This document shows, piece by piece, positions 24,710 to 35,530 of a stretch of DNA of 64,000 nt. The stretch covers positions 9,344,454 through 9,408,453 of the forward strand of contig NC_079412.1 of assembly GCF_026213295.1 (NCBI RefSeq). Direction: 5' to 3'. The translations under genes and the position numbers were made by a program. Below the pieces are notes generated by a model that was not told where the DNA came from, made no database searches, and saw only the letters and a program-made list of their open reading frames with translations. Positions within the stretch are counted from its first letter, which is position 1. Each line of letters opens with the position of its first letter. Source of the DNA: Gadus chalcogrammus. Lineage: Eukaryota; Chordata; Actinopteri; Gadiformes; Gadidae.

Positions 24710-24786
24710 CATTTATCATGACCACAACTACCACCCCTAGAATCATGACCCCAAAGACCCTTCGCCCCCACCCAAAAAGATGGTAG
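24710..24786 (+). CDS. Gene A stalk exon, copy 1, ending in TAG
   Basis: It follows TTCTTCTAG and corresponds to the Thr-rich stalk exon of gene B (46,789-46,884). It begins AFIMTTTTTPRIMTPK and then diverges, because the 3' part is one base longer than in gene B and reads LRPHPKRW followed by TAG. If the former donor (GGTAGC, 24,782/24,783) is used, the exon ends in phase 2 and no longer fits downstream phase-1 exons. Read through, it closes a secreted 179-aa frame: signal, CCP1, CCP4 and a basic tail. Functional use is inferred. Confidence 0.7.
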
Positions 24787-24842
24787 CTTTGTTCTTGAGC
24801 TATATAAAAATCTTGATTATATATTATATTGTACATTATTAG

Positions 24843-25618
24843 CAGTGACGTGCAGTCAGGGTAGGCAAGGTAGGCACTGCCTACCCTGACAAAATTCAAA
24901 CGTAAAAATGTTTATTAAATAATTTTATTTAATAAACTTGTATTTGTATTTGTACCGAGTATTCTTGTGTTTTATATATGCAATATATACGGTATTCCAA
25001 TTGTTTAGACGTTACGATGACAATTGTATCAGTTACGCAACATCAAATACAAAAACCGGTAGAATAAGCAGTGCCTTTACTGTCCATTCATTTGAACGGC
25101 AACGAAAAACGAATGTGGCGCATGCGCACTTCGAACATGTATTCTTTAACATCTACGCCGAAAGGCACAACTCTGCTGTGCCTTTGTACGTAAATATGTT
25201 ATGCCAGTAATCATCTACGCTACGTATCAAACATGGACCAATCGAAATCGAGATATTAATGGACATTTGCGCAGCTGACGTCATTACACCGGCTACACGT
25301 AATCCCCGCGAAACTCAAAAAGTTAAAATGACAGCAGCAACATCTACCGATATTTTAGAGCTAAGAAATTTCTCTAAACTCAACTTTACTAGAAAAAATG
25401 AGCTACTGGCAAAAGGGAGGCCTATGCCAACACTTGATGCACTCTTGCAGAAAAAGGGACCGAAAATTGTTCGCTCGTTTCAAACGGATTGTGCGCCGCG
25501 CTTGTGCATAGCCTACTGTTGTCACGTAGGCTCGCCTATTAGCCTAAACAATAAATGAGGTAATCTGGCTTTCATAACTCAGTGCCTACCCACTTACTGA
25601 CTTCACCGCACGTCACTG
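24843..25618. mobile_element. Non-autonomous hAT (ZMYM/Tip100-like), TSD ATTATTAG
   Basis: The ends CAGTGACGTGCAGTC and CACCGCACGTCACTG are flanked by ATTATTAG on both sides (24,835-24,842 and 25,619-25,626). The sibling cassette at about 27,210 shows the empty site. The internal frame at 25,259-25,558 carries ELRNFSKLNFTRKNELL and KIVRSFQTD, resembling the N-terminal region before the TTF-type zinc finger of ZMYM1-like hAT transposases. The rest of the transposase is deleted. Confidence 0.93.
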
Positions 25619-25677
25619 ATTATTAGGGGTCCACCAATACAGTCATCTGTAAATGTAAAGCATCAGAGTCTAGGCCT

Positions 25678-26047
25678 TAACCCTTGTGCTCTGGTCAGCT
25701 TTCTTACCTTCCTCTGAGTCAATCAAAATATTAACCGTTGTGCTCTGTTCAGCTGTCCCACCTTCCTCAGTGGCATCTAATTTAAATGTAAATTATTTTC
25801 TATGGGTAACCTGCCTGCCTTCCTCAGAATCAATCGTGATGTTAACTTTCATACTTGGGTAAAACGGTCACAAGGGATAGGACATCCTCAACCTGTATTC
25901 TGGACTCACTCTGCAAGGGAGGAGTCTAATGTATGCATGCATTAAACCTAGGTTATATTTGTTCTACAAGTGTGGTGTGCTTTTTGCATTTAGAAATCTC
26001 ATCTTTCCTAGACGCAATATCTGTTAAAGGAAATTGCCATGATAATT
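25678..26047 (+). mobile_element. Retroviral LTR-like segment, gene A unit 1
   Basis: Homology with gene B stops at about 25,677 (after GTCTAGGCCT), where gene A and C copies carry about 370 bp that lead directly into a proline-tRNA-type primer-binding site. This is the position expected for a 5' LTR. The left edge begins TTAACCCTTGTGCTC and no target duplication could be fixed, so the exact LTR ends are uncertain. Other copies start near 27,269, 58,803, 60,659 and 62,515. Confidence 0.6.
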
Positions 26048-26065
26048 TGGGGCCTCGTTCGGGAT
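26048..26065 (+). promoter_or_regulatory. Retroviral primer-binding site, tRNA-Pro type
   Basis: TGGGGCCTCGTTCGGGAT matches the proline-tRNA primer-binding site known from gammaretroviruses (TGGGGGCTCGTCCGGGAT) at 16 of 18 positions. Further copies lie at 27,639, 59,177, 61,033 and 62,889, always at the same place relative to the CCP cassette. Confidence 0.8.
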
Positions 26066-26800
26066 ACCTAACCTGAAGATTCTACAAAATATTATTCCAA
26101 AGCAGGTCAACCGTGCTAGGTTGGGGACTGGTTCCCAGAGCTCTACCTCACCACCAGTTGACCGTAACCAGCTACTGGGGTGAGAAGAGAGCGCCTGTGG
26201 GAATAGATTTGGTTTTTTCAGTACGGTATCCTGAGGGAAAATAATTCGAACAGGTAACTGTTCATATAACAGTAAGAGACTCCGTTATATGAACAGTATG
26301 TATGGAACGGTAAAGAACCTCAGTTTGGGGCGTATATATATGAACGTATAGCCTAAAACGCTCAAGTTACTTTCATAGGGTCGCTAAAGCACATCCATTC
26401 CGTAAGTATATATACGTAACGGTAAAACACCTCTGTTACAGGAACGGTAAAGAACATCCGCTCCGAAAGGTGTATATACGTAACGCTAAAGTAACAGTTA
26501 AAAAGGGTAATATTTGATAATAGTAAAATAATCCCTAATAGTGTGTATTAAAAAATTGGAAATAAATCGGGAAAATTGGAAATTGCGGGACCTGAAAAGG
26601 CAATGTCGGGGAAACATGGTGAAACGGCTCTGGAGGGTTTAAAATACAGGAATAAACTGGGCTTTCCTGGAATGGGGATTTTTAATTTAAAACGGTTAGA
26701 AGAGTTAGAGGGAAGGTTGTTGGAGTCGGCATACTCTTGTTGAGGGAGTAACCAGGGAACGCATCCATGTTAACGCATTTCTATTACCATTTTTCTGCAG

Positions 26801-26977
26801 TGGTTCGCTGCAAAGCGCCGTTTATTCCAAATGGTTCGCAAAAGTCTGGAGCCCGCCCTCCGTATGTACACAGGAGTTTGGTTGAGTACGAATGTAACCC
26901 TGGATTTAAGATGGAAGGGGAGGGGGTCATGACCTGCCAACTGAACAGCACATGGTCATCAACGCCAGAGTGCAAAG
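26801..26977 (+). CDS. Gene A CCP4 exon, copy 2
   Basis: 177-nt phase 1-1 exon with intact TTTTTCTGCAG acceptor and GTAAGG donor. It has four cysteines and the Trp, and reads FIPNGSQKSG as in gene B. If the stalk exon at 24,710 is skipped, copy 1 and copy 2 join in frame and would give a three-module protein. Confidence 0.94.
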
Positions 26978-27084
26978 GTAAGGGCTGCTTATAAATGAAG
27001 TTGATAGATAATTACCGCATTTTTTTGCTTATTCTGTGTTTCAAACAATTAATCAGATTTGATTCTGCCGATATTTTCTTCTAG

Positions 27085-27161
27085 CATTTATCATGACCAC
27101 AACTACCACCCCTAGAATCATGACCCCAAAGACCCTTCGCCCCCACCCAAAAAGATGGTAG
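27085..27161 (+). CDS. Gene A stalk exon, copy 2, ending in TAG
   Basis: Same sequence as 24,710-24,786, with the same one-base length difference from gene B and the same TAG at the exon end. No transmembrane exon follows in gene A before the retroviral and transposon DNA. Confidence 0.7.
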
Positions 27162-28196
27162 CTTTGTTCTTGAGCTATATAAAAATCTTGATTATATATT
27201 ATATTGTACATTATTAGGGGTCCACCAATACAGTCATCTGTAAATGTAAAGCATCAGAGTCTAGGCCTTAACCCTTGTGCTCTGGTCAGCTTTCTTACCT
27301 TCCTCTGAGTCAATCAAAATATTAACCGTTGTGCTCTGTTCAGCTGTCCCACCTTCCTCAGTGGCATCTAATTTAAATGTAAATTATTTTCTATGGGTAA
27401 CCTGCCTGCCTTCCTCAGAATCAATCGTGATGTTAACTTTCATACTTGGGTAAAACGGTCACAAGGGATAGGACATCCTCAACCTGTATTCTGGACTCAC
27501 TCTGCAAGGGAGGAGTCTAATGTATGCATGCATTAAACCTAGGTTATATTTGTTCTACAAGTGTGGTGTGCTTTTTGCATTTAGAAATCTCATCTTTCCT
27601 AGACGCAATATCTGTTAAAGGAAATTGCCATAATAATTTGGGGCCTCGTTCGGGATACCTAACCTGAAGATTCTACAAAATATTATTCCAAAGCAGGTCA
27701 ACCGTGCTAGGTTGGGGACTGGTTCCCAGAGCTCTACCTCACCACCAGTTGACCGTAACCAGCTACTGGGGTGAGAAGAGAGCGCCTGTGGGAATAGATT
27801 TGGTTTTTTCAGTACGGTATCCTGAGGGAAAATAATTCAAACAGGTAACTGTTCATATAACAGTAAGAGACTCCGTTATGTGAACAGTATGTATGGAACG
27901 GTAAAGAACCTCAGTGTGGGGCGTATATATATGAACGTATAGCCTAAAACGCTCAAGTTACTCTTTCATAGGGTCGCTAAAGCACATCCATTCCGTAAGT
28001 ATATATACCTAACGGTAAAACACCTCTGTTACAGGAACGGTAAAGAACATCCGCTCCGAAAGGTGTATATACGTAACGCTAAAGTAACAGTTAAAAAAGG
28101 GTAATATTTGATAATAGTAAAATAATCCCTAATAGTGTGTATTAAAAAATTGGAAATAAATCGGGAAAATTGGAAATTGCGGGACCTGAAAAGGCA

Positions 28197-29170
28197 ATGT
28201 CGGGGAAACATGGTGAAACGGCTCTGGAGGATTTAAAATACTGGAATAAACTGGGCTTTCCTGGAATGGGGATTTTTAATTTAAAACGGTTAGAAGAGTT
28301 AGAGGGAAGGTTGTTGGAGTCGGAAAGAAAAAAAAAGTTTTAAAACATGTTGGTGTGCATTTCATTTGTGGGAAAAAGAGGGCCAGGATATATAAAAATC
28401 AGCTAGAGACAGAGAGCATAGAGAGTGTAGGGATTCTTTATCTAAATTTCACCCGAGATGTAGACCCGGACCTGGACTGCACCGGCGGACCGCATGCGAA
28501 TCCCCTTCCACATCCATCGTATGACATCACCCAGGCCACCGCTCGACCAGTGAACCTCTATCCTGACCTCACAGCAGAGGAGTAGTACCCACCAACAGCG
28601 CAACGGGGGTTACCCACTCGTAGCCAGGTGAAAGCTCAATGATCACACCGGCAGCTGGCGGCCACACCGACCAAGCGGGAACCCGTTGCCAGCCGCATAA
28701 AGAACGAGGAAATGACGCTCTGCCTATCTCCTCAACACGAGGGCAGGGAGGATGGACTGTTCCCCATGATCGAAGTACTGAACCCCCAGGATCGCAGTCA
28801 AGCATACGTTATCCGTGCATGGAGACCCAGTGACATTAAGGACATAGCAGAATGTCTCCCGGAACCATCTGCAATGGGAGGGGCAGCCCTCGCAACAGCC
28901 ATTCTTGAAATGGCCTAACAATACAGGTCATCCATCTGTGATGTGCGCCAAGTCTGTATGTTCAAACTGGACCTGAACTGGGGTCGCATTCAAGGGGACA
29001 TTCCCGGGAGAGACCAAGCTGATATAATGTTCAATTGGGACCAAGGACCTGTATACAGCACCGTCGTATGGGGGGGAAAGGTTATGACAATTATAAGGGC
29101 CCACAGCCTACTAGGCCCCACAGCCCCCAGTAGCCTCTATGACAAAATGATTATGCATACACTGAACTAA
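28197..29170 (+). pseudogene. Endogenous retrovirus gag, N-terminal part, degraded
   Basis: A broken gag reading frame starts near ATG 28,197. It is interrupted by a frameshift at an A run (about 28,325) and by stops near 28,583 and 28,916. A Pro-rich segment (NPLPHPSYDI) lies near 28,500. A capsid-like segment (AWRPSDIKDIAECLPEP) lies at about 28,815-28,870, and a further fragment at 28,943-29,170. With the primer-binding site upstream and the nucleocapsid fragment at 32,735-33,369, this is an old gamma/epsilon-like provirus. It cannot encode a full Gag. The match is to general Gag layout, not to a named virus. Confidence 0.75.
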
Positions 29171-29179
29171 TATATATTC

Positions 29180-30430
29180 ATATGAATGAATCCGAATTAA
29201 AACAAAGCCACAAATCATACAATATTCTAATTTTAATCATTTCAATCAGGGGCGAGTCTAGGTTGTTACTTTTGGGGGGGCTCAACCCCAGGCAGCCACA
29301 GGGGTATATGAAGTATATAAAGTCCTGTGCAAGATATTTTTTTTTCACAACCTTTATTTTCTTAGTTACTATGCTGTTGTATGTCCAAGCAGATAGCTGG
29401 CAGTGTCAGATAAATAATGCAGTTCTGAACCACTAAAGTGATGAAATGAAAAAAGACTGTTTGGATGAAGGAATAATCAATGGTTGTGAACTGGAATAAC
29501 AAATTTGAGGTATATTAAATTTCCTACGTGTAAGTTTCACTCAAAAATTACCATATTTTCCTGAATATGTTACTGAAACACATTGGTACAACATGATGTC
29601 GCCTCACTTTCATGGACCCATACAATTTATAAATGTAATCAACATACATTTTTATAAACTTTTGATGCAAAAAAATCAACAACATGTACAAGTCGAATAC
29701 TATGAGAAACAGACCACTATTTCGGGAGCACTAAACTATGAATGGGTCTCACCTTCAGGGACCCATTCATTTTTATAAAACTTCTGATGCCAAAAAATCT
29801 TGTTGTTCTGATGCAAAAAAAAAGGATGCTAATTTTCAGTTTAAAAATAACCGCTGGCATTATTTTATCAACTGAAGGAGTTTTCATTGCCATAACAACG
29901 TGAGCTAATCAACAAGTACAACATGTTCTAGACCAGTGGTTCTCAATTATTTTTCTTTCATTCCCCCCCTAGGAGACAGACATTTTATCATGCCCTCTCT
30001 GAATTGAAATAGCCTACTATTGAGAACCTGCTAATATTTATTTATTTCGATTAATAAAATGAGCGGAGATAACATCTGCAACAACTTAAAACTATTTCCA
30101 ACTTCAGTTTATTAACTCCATTTGTAACATTTAAACAAGACGGCTAAGTCTGTGTGAATCTCAAAACAGAGAAACAAGAGCAAATGATTCACTGGGGTTT
30201 GCATTTAATTATAATACTTTTAAAAAGTAAACATTGGTCACTTGTCAGCTTCATCAGCTTATTCCCTTTCAAAAAAAATTATATATGTTCATCTTTCAAG
30301 CATGAATAAAGACACCAAGTCCCTCTGTCATGACTTTGTAAGATTACAATTCTTGTAAAACTTCTGACCCTTGTTATTATGTTTTTTTTAAATAAAATAA
30401 GTAACTTATTAAAATAAATAAATAAATACA
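29180..30430. other. Transposon-derived DNA interrupting gag
   Basis: CAGGGGCGAGTCTAGG (from about 29,249) resembles a hAT left end. Its complement-like partner CTAGCAACTGCCCTG lies at about 32,708-32,722, where gag sequence resumes. CAGTGGTTCTCAATTATTT at about 29,936 resembles a second hAT terminus. No gene was recognised, and target duplications were not found for either end. Confidence 0.5.
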
Positions 30431-30436
30431 TAAGAC

Positions 30437-31290
30437 ACTAAGGGCCCTATCTTGCATCCGGCGCAAGTGACTTAGTCACTGGCGCATGTGTCGTTGCTAG
30501 TTTACAACTGGCGCAGAGCGTTCTTTTCCCACCACCGCCACTTGCCGGTAAATTAGGGATTGATCATGCGCCCCAAGGGGCGGTTCGGCGAAAGGAGGAG
30601 GCGTGTTCTGGCGCAAACGATATTTTGCCGTTTCTGAATACAACTGCGCCACAGACCAGGAAATACCTGGTTTAAAGTCAGTGGCGCGTTGTTCAGATGC
30701 TGTTTTAAGGGTGCATGCATACATGCGCATGCGATGCATACGGATTGCTTGTGCACCTCGCGCATACACTTTGCTTCTCTCATCTACACAGCAGTTCCCA
30801 TTTTTGCAAACCATACATAATTACAAGAAAAATAAAATATTACCACACAAGGAAAATCATTGTGGTGTCCATAAAGATAAAATAAATAGGCATAAATCTA
30901 GCGTACACATTTACCCAAATTATTCACGCGAATTGTAGCAGGTGTAATGACGGATCAAATTAACCTGGTTGACCAATAGTGGCAAGAGAGATATGTAGGC
31001 TATATAAGGACACCTGTCAAAGTGGGTTGTACTTCAAGAATCAGGAACCACAATTCTGAAGACTACGAAATAAATTCTGAAGACTGCGAAATCACCTTCT
31101 GTAAGTCCATTTAAAACCTTAATCTGCAATTTACCAGTTAAGTTGAGGTTGCTCATAATTTTTCTATTGCACCGTGGAATGGAATACGTCTTGGGACCGA
31201 GGATCAGACGCCGGGGGGAGAGGGTCTACCGGCCCAGACACACCTATCTCTCCCTGAGTGAGGAGGAATGTTATCATCTCTCCTAGAGGC
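30437..31290 (+). mobile_element. PIF/Harbinger-like left end and N-terminal coding remnant
   Basis: AGGGCCCTATCTTGCATCCG with many GGCGCA words is a familiar teleost Harbinger terminus. A 35-codon frame from 31,179 to a stop at 31,286 (GPRIRRRGERVYRPRHTY, then LSEEECYHLS) resembles the start of Harbinger nuclease proteins. The rest of the element is cut off by the hAT sequence from about 31,380. Family assignment is by motif style. Confidence 0.5.
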
Positions 31291-31383
31291 CCTGGATAGC
31301 ATCTTTGCTAGGTGGAGCTTGACTAATTAAGTCAAATCAGAGGTCACTAGTCTAAGGAGTTATTTTACATCTTTTAGAGCCAT

Positions 31384-32211
31384 TGTTCTCCTGACTGTCT
31401 GAAAAAAATACTGCAGTCCATTGAAGACAGAAACATAATTCTGCAATTCAGAAAAATTACACTAGATGTAGAAGCAGCCAATATAGAGGCATTGAAGGAA
31501 GAAATGCAGTTCTTTCGCAACTCCTGGGACGACTTCCTTGCAGAGGCTTTCCTTATCGCAGAAGCTATGGATGTTCCCACTGGATTTCCAGTCAGCCACA
31601 AGCGAATGAGAAAACGTTTTGCATATGAGAGTCAGAGGTCAGAAGAAGAGGGAAACCAACAGACAGAATCAAATCTGTTTCGCAACAGCGTGTTCTATGT
31701 GGCTTTAGATAACATCATCTGTGCCTTGGACACCCGCTTTCAATCCATTGCAAATATCTGTGAGGAATTTGCTGCAATACTGAAAATCAAGGATTTAAAA
31801 GATGATCAGATTCACTCAGTTTGCCATTCATTAACAAGCATATACAAACAGGATCTTAGTGCTAATTTTGAAAGTTAAGTGCAACATTTGAGGTCTGTTT
31901 ATAGTGCCACATTTTCAGACTGCGACTCCCCCCTTGAACTGCTGAATTCCATTCATAAACTTCAGCTTCAGAGCATTTTTGGTGAAGTATGTGTTGCCAT
32001 CCGAATCTTCTGTACATTACCTGTGACTGTGGCAGGTGGAGAAAGGGCGTTCAGCAAACTGAAACTAGTTAAGAACTATCTCAGATCCACAACAAGCCAA
32101 GAGAGGCTAAATAACCTTGCTAGACTTTCAATTGAAAGTCAGCTAAGCCGACAATTGAACTTCAAAGACCTCATCAGCGAATTTTCTAACAAAAAGGCTT
32201 GGCGTTTCTGA
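31384..32211 (+). pseudogene. hAT transposase, C-terminal half (ZMYM1-like), one stop
   Basis: Two adjacent frames, about 31,410-31,878 and 31,879-32,211, form the C-terminal part of a hAT transposase separated by a single TAA in the same phase. The second carries the conserved dimerisation region (LPVTVAGGERAFSKLKLVKN, then RLNNLARLSIES). The first carries helical sequence with RNSWDDFLAEAFLIAEAMDV. The N-terminal zinc finger and early catalytic residues are absent. It belongs to the same broad group as the small element at 24,843 but is not its missing part by position. Confidence 0.88.
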
Positions 32212-32680
32212 TGAGACTTACAGTGAACAAACAAGCCAATTTAAACTTTAATTGAGATTAGATGAGGCTTGTTGTTGTTTTTGATATTTGTTTTACAACA
32301 ACGTATTCCATGTGCTCTTTGTTTCACTTGCACATTTAAGTTAAATGCTACTTATTTACCTGTGGACTATCTTGAGCCAGGACACTTTGTTTTTTGCATA
32401 TCAGTGCTTGATTGTTAAATACAATAAAATACCCACACCTATTTGTTGAGTGGTTAATTGAAAATGTATTTGCAAACAGAGGTGTAATAACGTGATGCAA
32501 ATCAGGGAAATGAGAATAAGACAATTAATAATACCTAATACATAGTAATACTCTGACTTGTTAAGTTATTAAATGTAAAAAAGGAAACAAATTTGGTGTA
32601 TTACACCAGGCACCGTCAAGAACACTGAAAAACAAGAACATTTAAGGTGGCAATGATTGGGGTAGAGGGGCCCACACCGA

Positions 32681-32722
32681 TATTCTTTCAGGGGGCCCAG
32701 AATTCCTAGCAACTGCCCTGCC
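32681..32722. mobile_element. hAT-type right terminus
   Basis: GGGGGCCCAGAATTCCTAGC followed by AACTGCCCTG reads, on the other strand, as a CAGGGCAGTTGCTAGG hAT end. It marks the point where retroviral gag sequence resumes. An 8-bp duplication with the left candidate at 29,249 was not found. Confidence 0.5.
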
Positions 32723-32734
32723 TGTACACCAACT

Positions 32735-33369
32735 CCTGGTGGAGAGACTCTGCGATCGGACCTAGGGGGCATTCCCTATGATTAAGGACTGGACCGCTAT
32801 TCGCAAGGTGAAACAACAAGAAGGCGATTAAATGGCTGATCTGGTAGATCGTGTTAAGAAGGTGTTCAAGATCCATGTTGGGAAGCCCGTACCAACCGAC
32901 AGACTAGTTCAAACTATGTACGAAGAAAACCTTACCGCCGCCTTCCTGGATGCGTTGGACAACAAAATATCAGAATTCATAGAGACACATTGCATTGGAT
33001 GGTGTACCGCCAGCCTTGCCGTGATTGCAAGCTACGCCAACCATGCAGAAGGAGAAGAAGAAGAGGAAAGAAGAGCTCAGGAAAAAGGAAGAAAAAAGGA
33101 GAGCCAAAGATAAGGCAGAGACAGCCCATAAGCTTCGACTCACTCACCTGAAGGCCCTGGAGAATCCCACGCCCATCCGTCCCATCAAACACCAGGGAGG
33201 CGACCGGTCAAAAGGGAGGAACATATTTCATGGAGGCGCCAGGTGGCAAGGACGACCAAAGGAAAGTGGTGAAGCACAGAGGCAGGCCTGCTTTCGTTGT
33301 GGCGGCATGGATCATTGGTTCAAAGATTTTCCCGACAGAATGGACAAAAACAATGGAACGGCCGGCTGA
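32735..33369 (+). pseudogene. Endogenous retrovirus gag, nucleocapsid part, degraded
   Basis: The gag frame resumes with LVERLCDRT, has in-frame stops near 32,762 and 32,829, then an open stretch from 32,832. A frameshift in the Lys/Glu-rich segment (about 33,040-33,110) moves it to the frame ending at 33,369. A zinc knuckle is visible (CFRCGGMDHWFKDF), but the fourth zinc ligand is Phe where Cys is expected. It would follow 29,170 were it not for about 3.5 kb of inserted transposons. It is non-functional. Confidence 0.78.
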
Positions 33370-33484
33370 CAGTTTGCAATAAGTTTGACTGTGAATCATC
33401 CAAGAGGCAGCGGTGGATGGGGGCATTTGTATTGACGGGACGCAGGAGCAGGCCAGGTCCAAGGAGGAGGTACGAGCACCATAA

Positions 33485-34884
33485 AGGCTTAAATACAACG
33501 GCGCCGCAGCGCAGCGGCGCGCATTTTACGCGCGTCAAAAGCCGCCCCTAGCACCAACAGGAGGAGGCGCGACGGCCGCGCTGCAGTATAAAATCAGGAA
33601 GTCACCTGTCAATAAACCGCAGCAAAGAGACGAAACGCAATGGGTGAGTAGCCTATTGTAGCCTAGTTTATTTATTTTCCATCTTTTTGGCTGAATAATT
33701 TGAAAAATGTATAATCTGCGCAGTGAAAGTATGTTTTCAAGAATCAGATCAACTTAGTTTGTAGGGCACTTTATTGTTTTATTTACTGTCATTTCTTATT
33801 TCTTTTATATTTTGCAATTATTCATCTACTGCATCAACAATCTCAATAAGTGCAGGACCTTCTATTAAGCCTTTTTAGTATATAGTGCAGTCACCTTTTA
33901 AGGCCAATTGTTATTGTGTGTATTTATTGTATTGAGCTACTGGATGGCTTTATTGGTCCCCATTGGGACCAATAAAGTAGCTATCTATCTATCCATCTAT
34001 ATAGCCTTAACATAGCCACACCTTTACATGTAGGCCTATGCAGCCAGTAGTTATCCATTTTAATTGAACACAAGTTATTTCATATTTTATTGAGTTTTTT
34101 TTATTTCAACAGAACAATTGTTGCCAGACAGAGGGTGGTTGCCCTTCTTCTGCTGCGCCGTAGGCGGGCAAGGAGAAGTCCCAGAGAGACAGTTAATACA
34201 TGTCAATGCATTTTTGAACTTTGCCTGTGTTTTCTTTTACTTAGCCTATCTATTTTATTGTATTGTATATTTATTGTATTTCTATGTGAAGCACTTTGAG
34301 TCTGCTTCATGTATGAAAAGTGCTATATAAATGAAGTTGCCTTGCCTTAAATAAAAAAATATATATTACAAGTAATCTGGTTTCTACCTATACATGGTGT
34401 GATTATATGTGACTTGATTTCGTCTATTTCCCATTATGGTTAATGGTTTGGGTACTTAGTCCACCATTGTTGATTTCTCACCTGAAGAGCCAATCTCCAG
34501 AGCTATGGCTTGCCAGGCAATGTCCTTTTTGGAGTTGTCTTTGTTATGACGAGAACATTGGTCATACAATTCGACATATTTTTCCACCTCGACGTCTATC
34601 ATCGTCCATTCTCGTAATTGTTTCTCACAAACGAAAGAGGGCGACATCCAGTGATGAGGGGTAGAAATGGAGGTGCCTACGGGACCCGGGATGTACAAAC
34701 CAGCTTTTAAAAAGCCCCTTTTCAGGGGCGGCGACGCTTGGGAATAGAACTCTTGTCTCGAAGACTAGTTGGGCGGCGCGGAACGCTGCCGCGCAGCTAG
34801 TCGGCGCTGGTGTGGGCTAGTATATCCGGAATAATGGGGGCAGACTTTTTTACGCGCCGCTGCGGCGCCGGTGTATTTAGGCCT
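33485..34884 (-). mobile_element. PIF/Harbinger element, TSD TAA, 1,400 bp
   Basis: The left end AGGCTTAAATACAACGGCGC and the complement of the right end, AGGCCTAAATACACCGGCGC, are inverted repeats. They are flanked by TAA on both sides (33,482-33,484 and 34,885-34,887), which fits the TWA duplication of PIF/Harbinger. It contains a minus-strand Myb/MADF-like frame, retroelement 3' tails near 33,955-34,000 and 34,280-34,345, and GC-rich subterminal repeats. No DDE nuclease remains. Confidence 0.88.
34456..34698 (-). pseudogene. Harbinger Myb/MADF-like protein remnant
   Basis: The 80-codon minus-strand frame contains EVEKYVELYDQCSRHNK and AWQAIALEIG, the pattern of the Myb/SANT or MADF-type DNA-binding protein that Harbinger elements encode beside their nuclease. 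It lies within the TIR-bounded element 33,485-34,884. It appears truncated at both ends, so function is unlikely. Confidence 0.6.
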
Positions 34885-35238
34885 TAACACATACATCACC
34901 AATGAAATGAAATCAAATATTGCAGTCAGTCATCATCAATGGAGAACCAAACCCATTACATCCTGACCGGAAATGACTCCATCAGCTAAATTATATTTTA
35001 AAAATGAGAGAGATGCATTAATATTATTATTAATCATAAATGTTAATGTGAAGTTGTTTAAGATAACCTCATGAATCTAATAAAAGAGTAAACACTGAAC
35101 ATTTTCACGACCGACTGTTATATTGCCTGATTCACTGAACTTAAATTAATTGTGAATCGTTATTTCAAGAGAAAAGAATGATTAATAGTTAGTAAAAGTA
35201 TGTAAAAAAAAAAAAAGTATAAAAACAAGATATACCAT

Positions 35239-35337
35239 AGATTACACTTGGGTTTTGGTTTGTTGGTGCCATTAAAGTAGTAAACAATTATAAATGCTAC
35301 TTTAACGGCACGACAATCCAAAACCCAAGTGAAATCT
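35239..35337. repeat. About 100-bp palindrome
   Basis: AGATTACACTTGGGTTTTGG at the left pairs with CCAAAACCCAAGTGAAATCT at the right. Inner arms TTAAAGTAG / CTACTTTAA continue to a short loop. Confidence 0.85.
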
Positions 35338-35530
35338 AGATGGAAAAACTGTGTAGTTCAAAATGTGAGCAGCTTTTACTGCTTCGCCACCTACAGAGTA
35401 TGTTATGTACGATCATTCAAAAACTCCATGTTATTTCCCATAGACATTTGATCGATGGAACCAGGAGCCTCGGAGGCGGGACTTATTCTCCGTAAGTCTG
35501 CTCCTTCCGGTAGACACCCATGGGACCTAA

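Larger units (their letters stand above)
24354..26728 (+). repeat. Gene A cassette unit 1 (CCP4, stalk, retroviral leader)
   Basis: This is the first unit of a tandem pair. It begins GCATACTCTTGTTGA and ends TTGGAGTCG, where unit 2 (from 26,729) begins with the same word. The offset is 2,375 bp, reduced to about 1.59 kb if the hAT insertion at 24,843-25,618 is removed. Unit 2 lacks that insertion, so it landed after the duplication. Confidence 0.92.
26729..28325 (+). repeat. Gene A cassette unit 2 (CCP4, stalk, retroviral leader)
   Basis: Second unit of the tandem pair that starts at 24,354, without the hAT insertion. It runs on past the duplication breakpoint into retroviral gag sequence (GAAAGAAAAAAAAAG after TTGGAGTCG, about 28,322), which is the ancestral continuation. 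The same continuation is seen in gene C from about 63,570. Confidence 0.9.
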
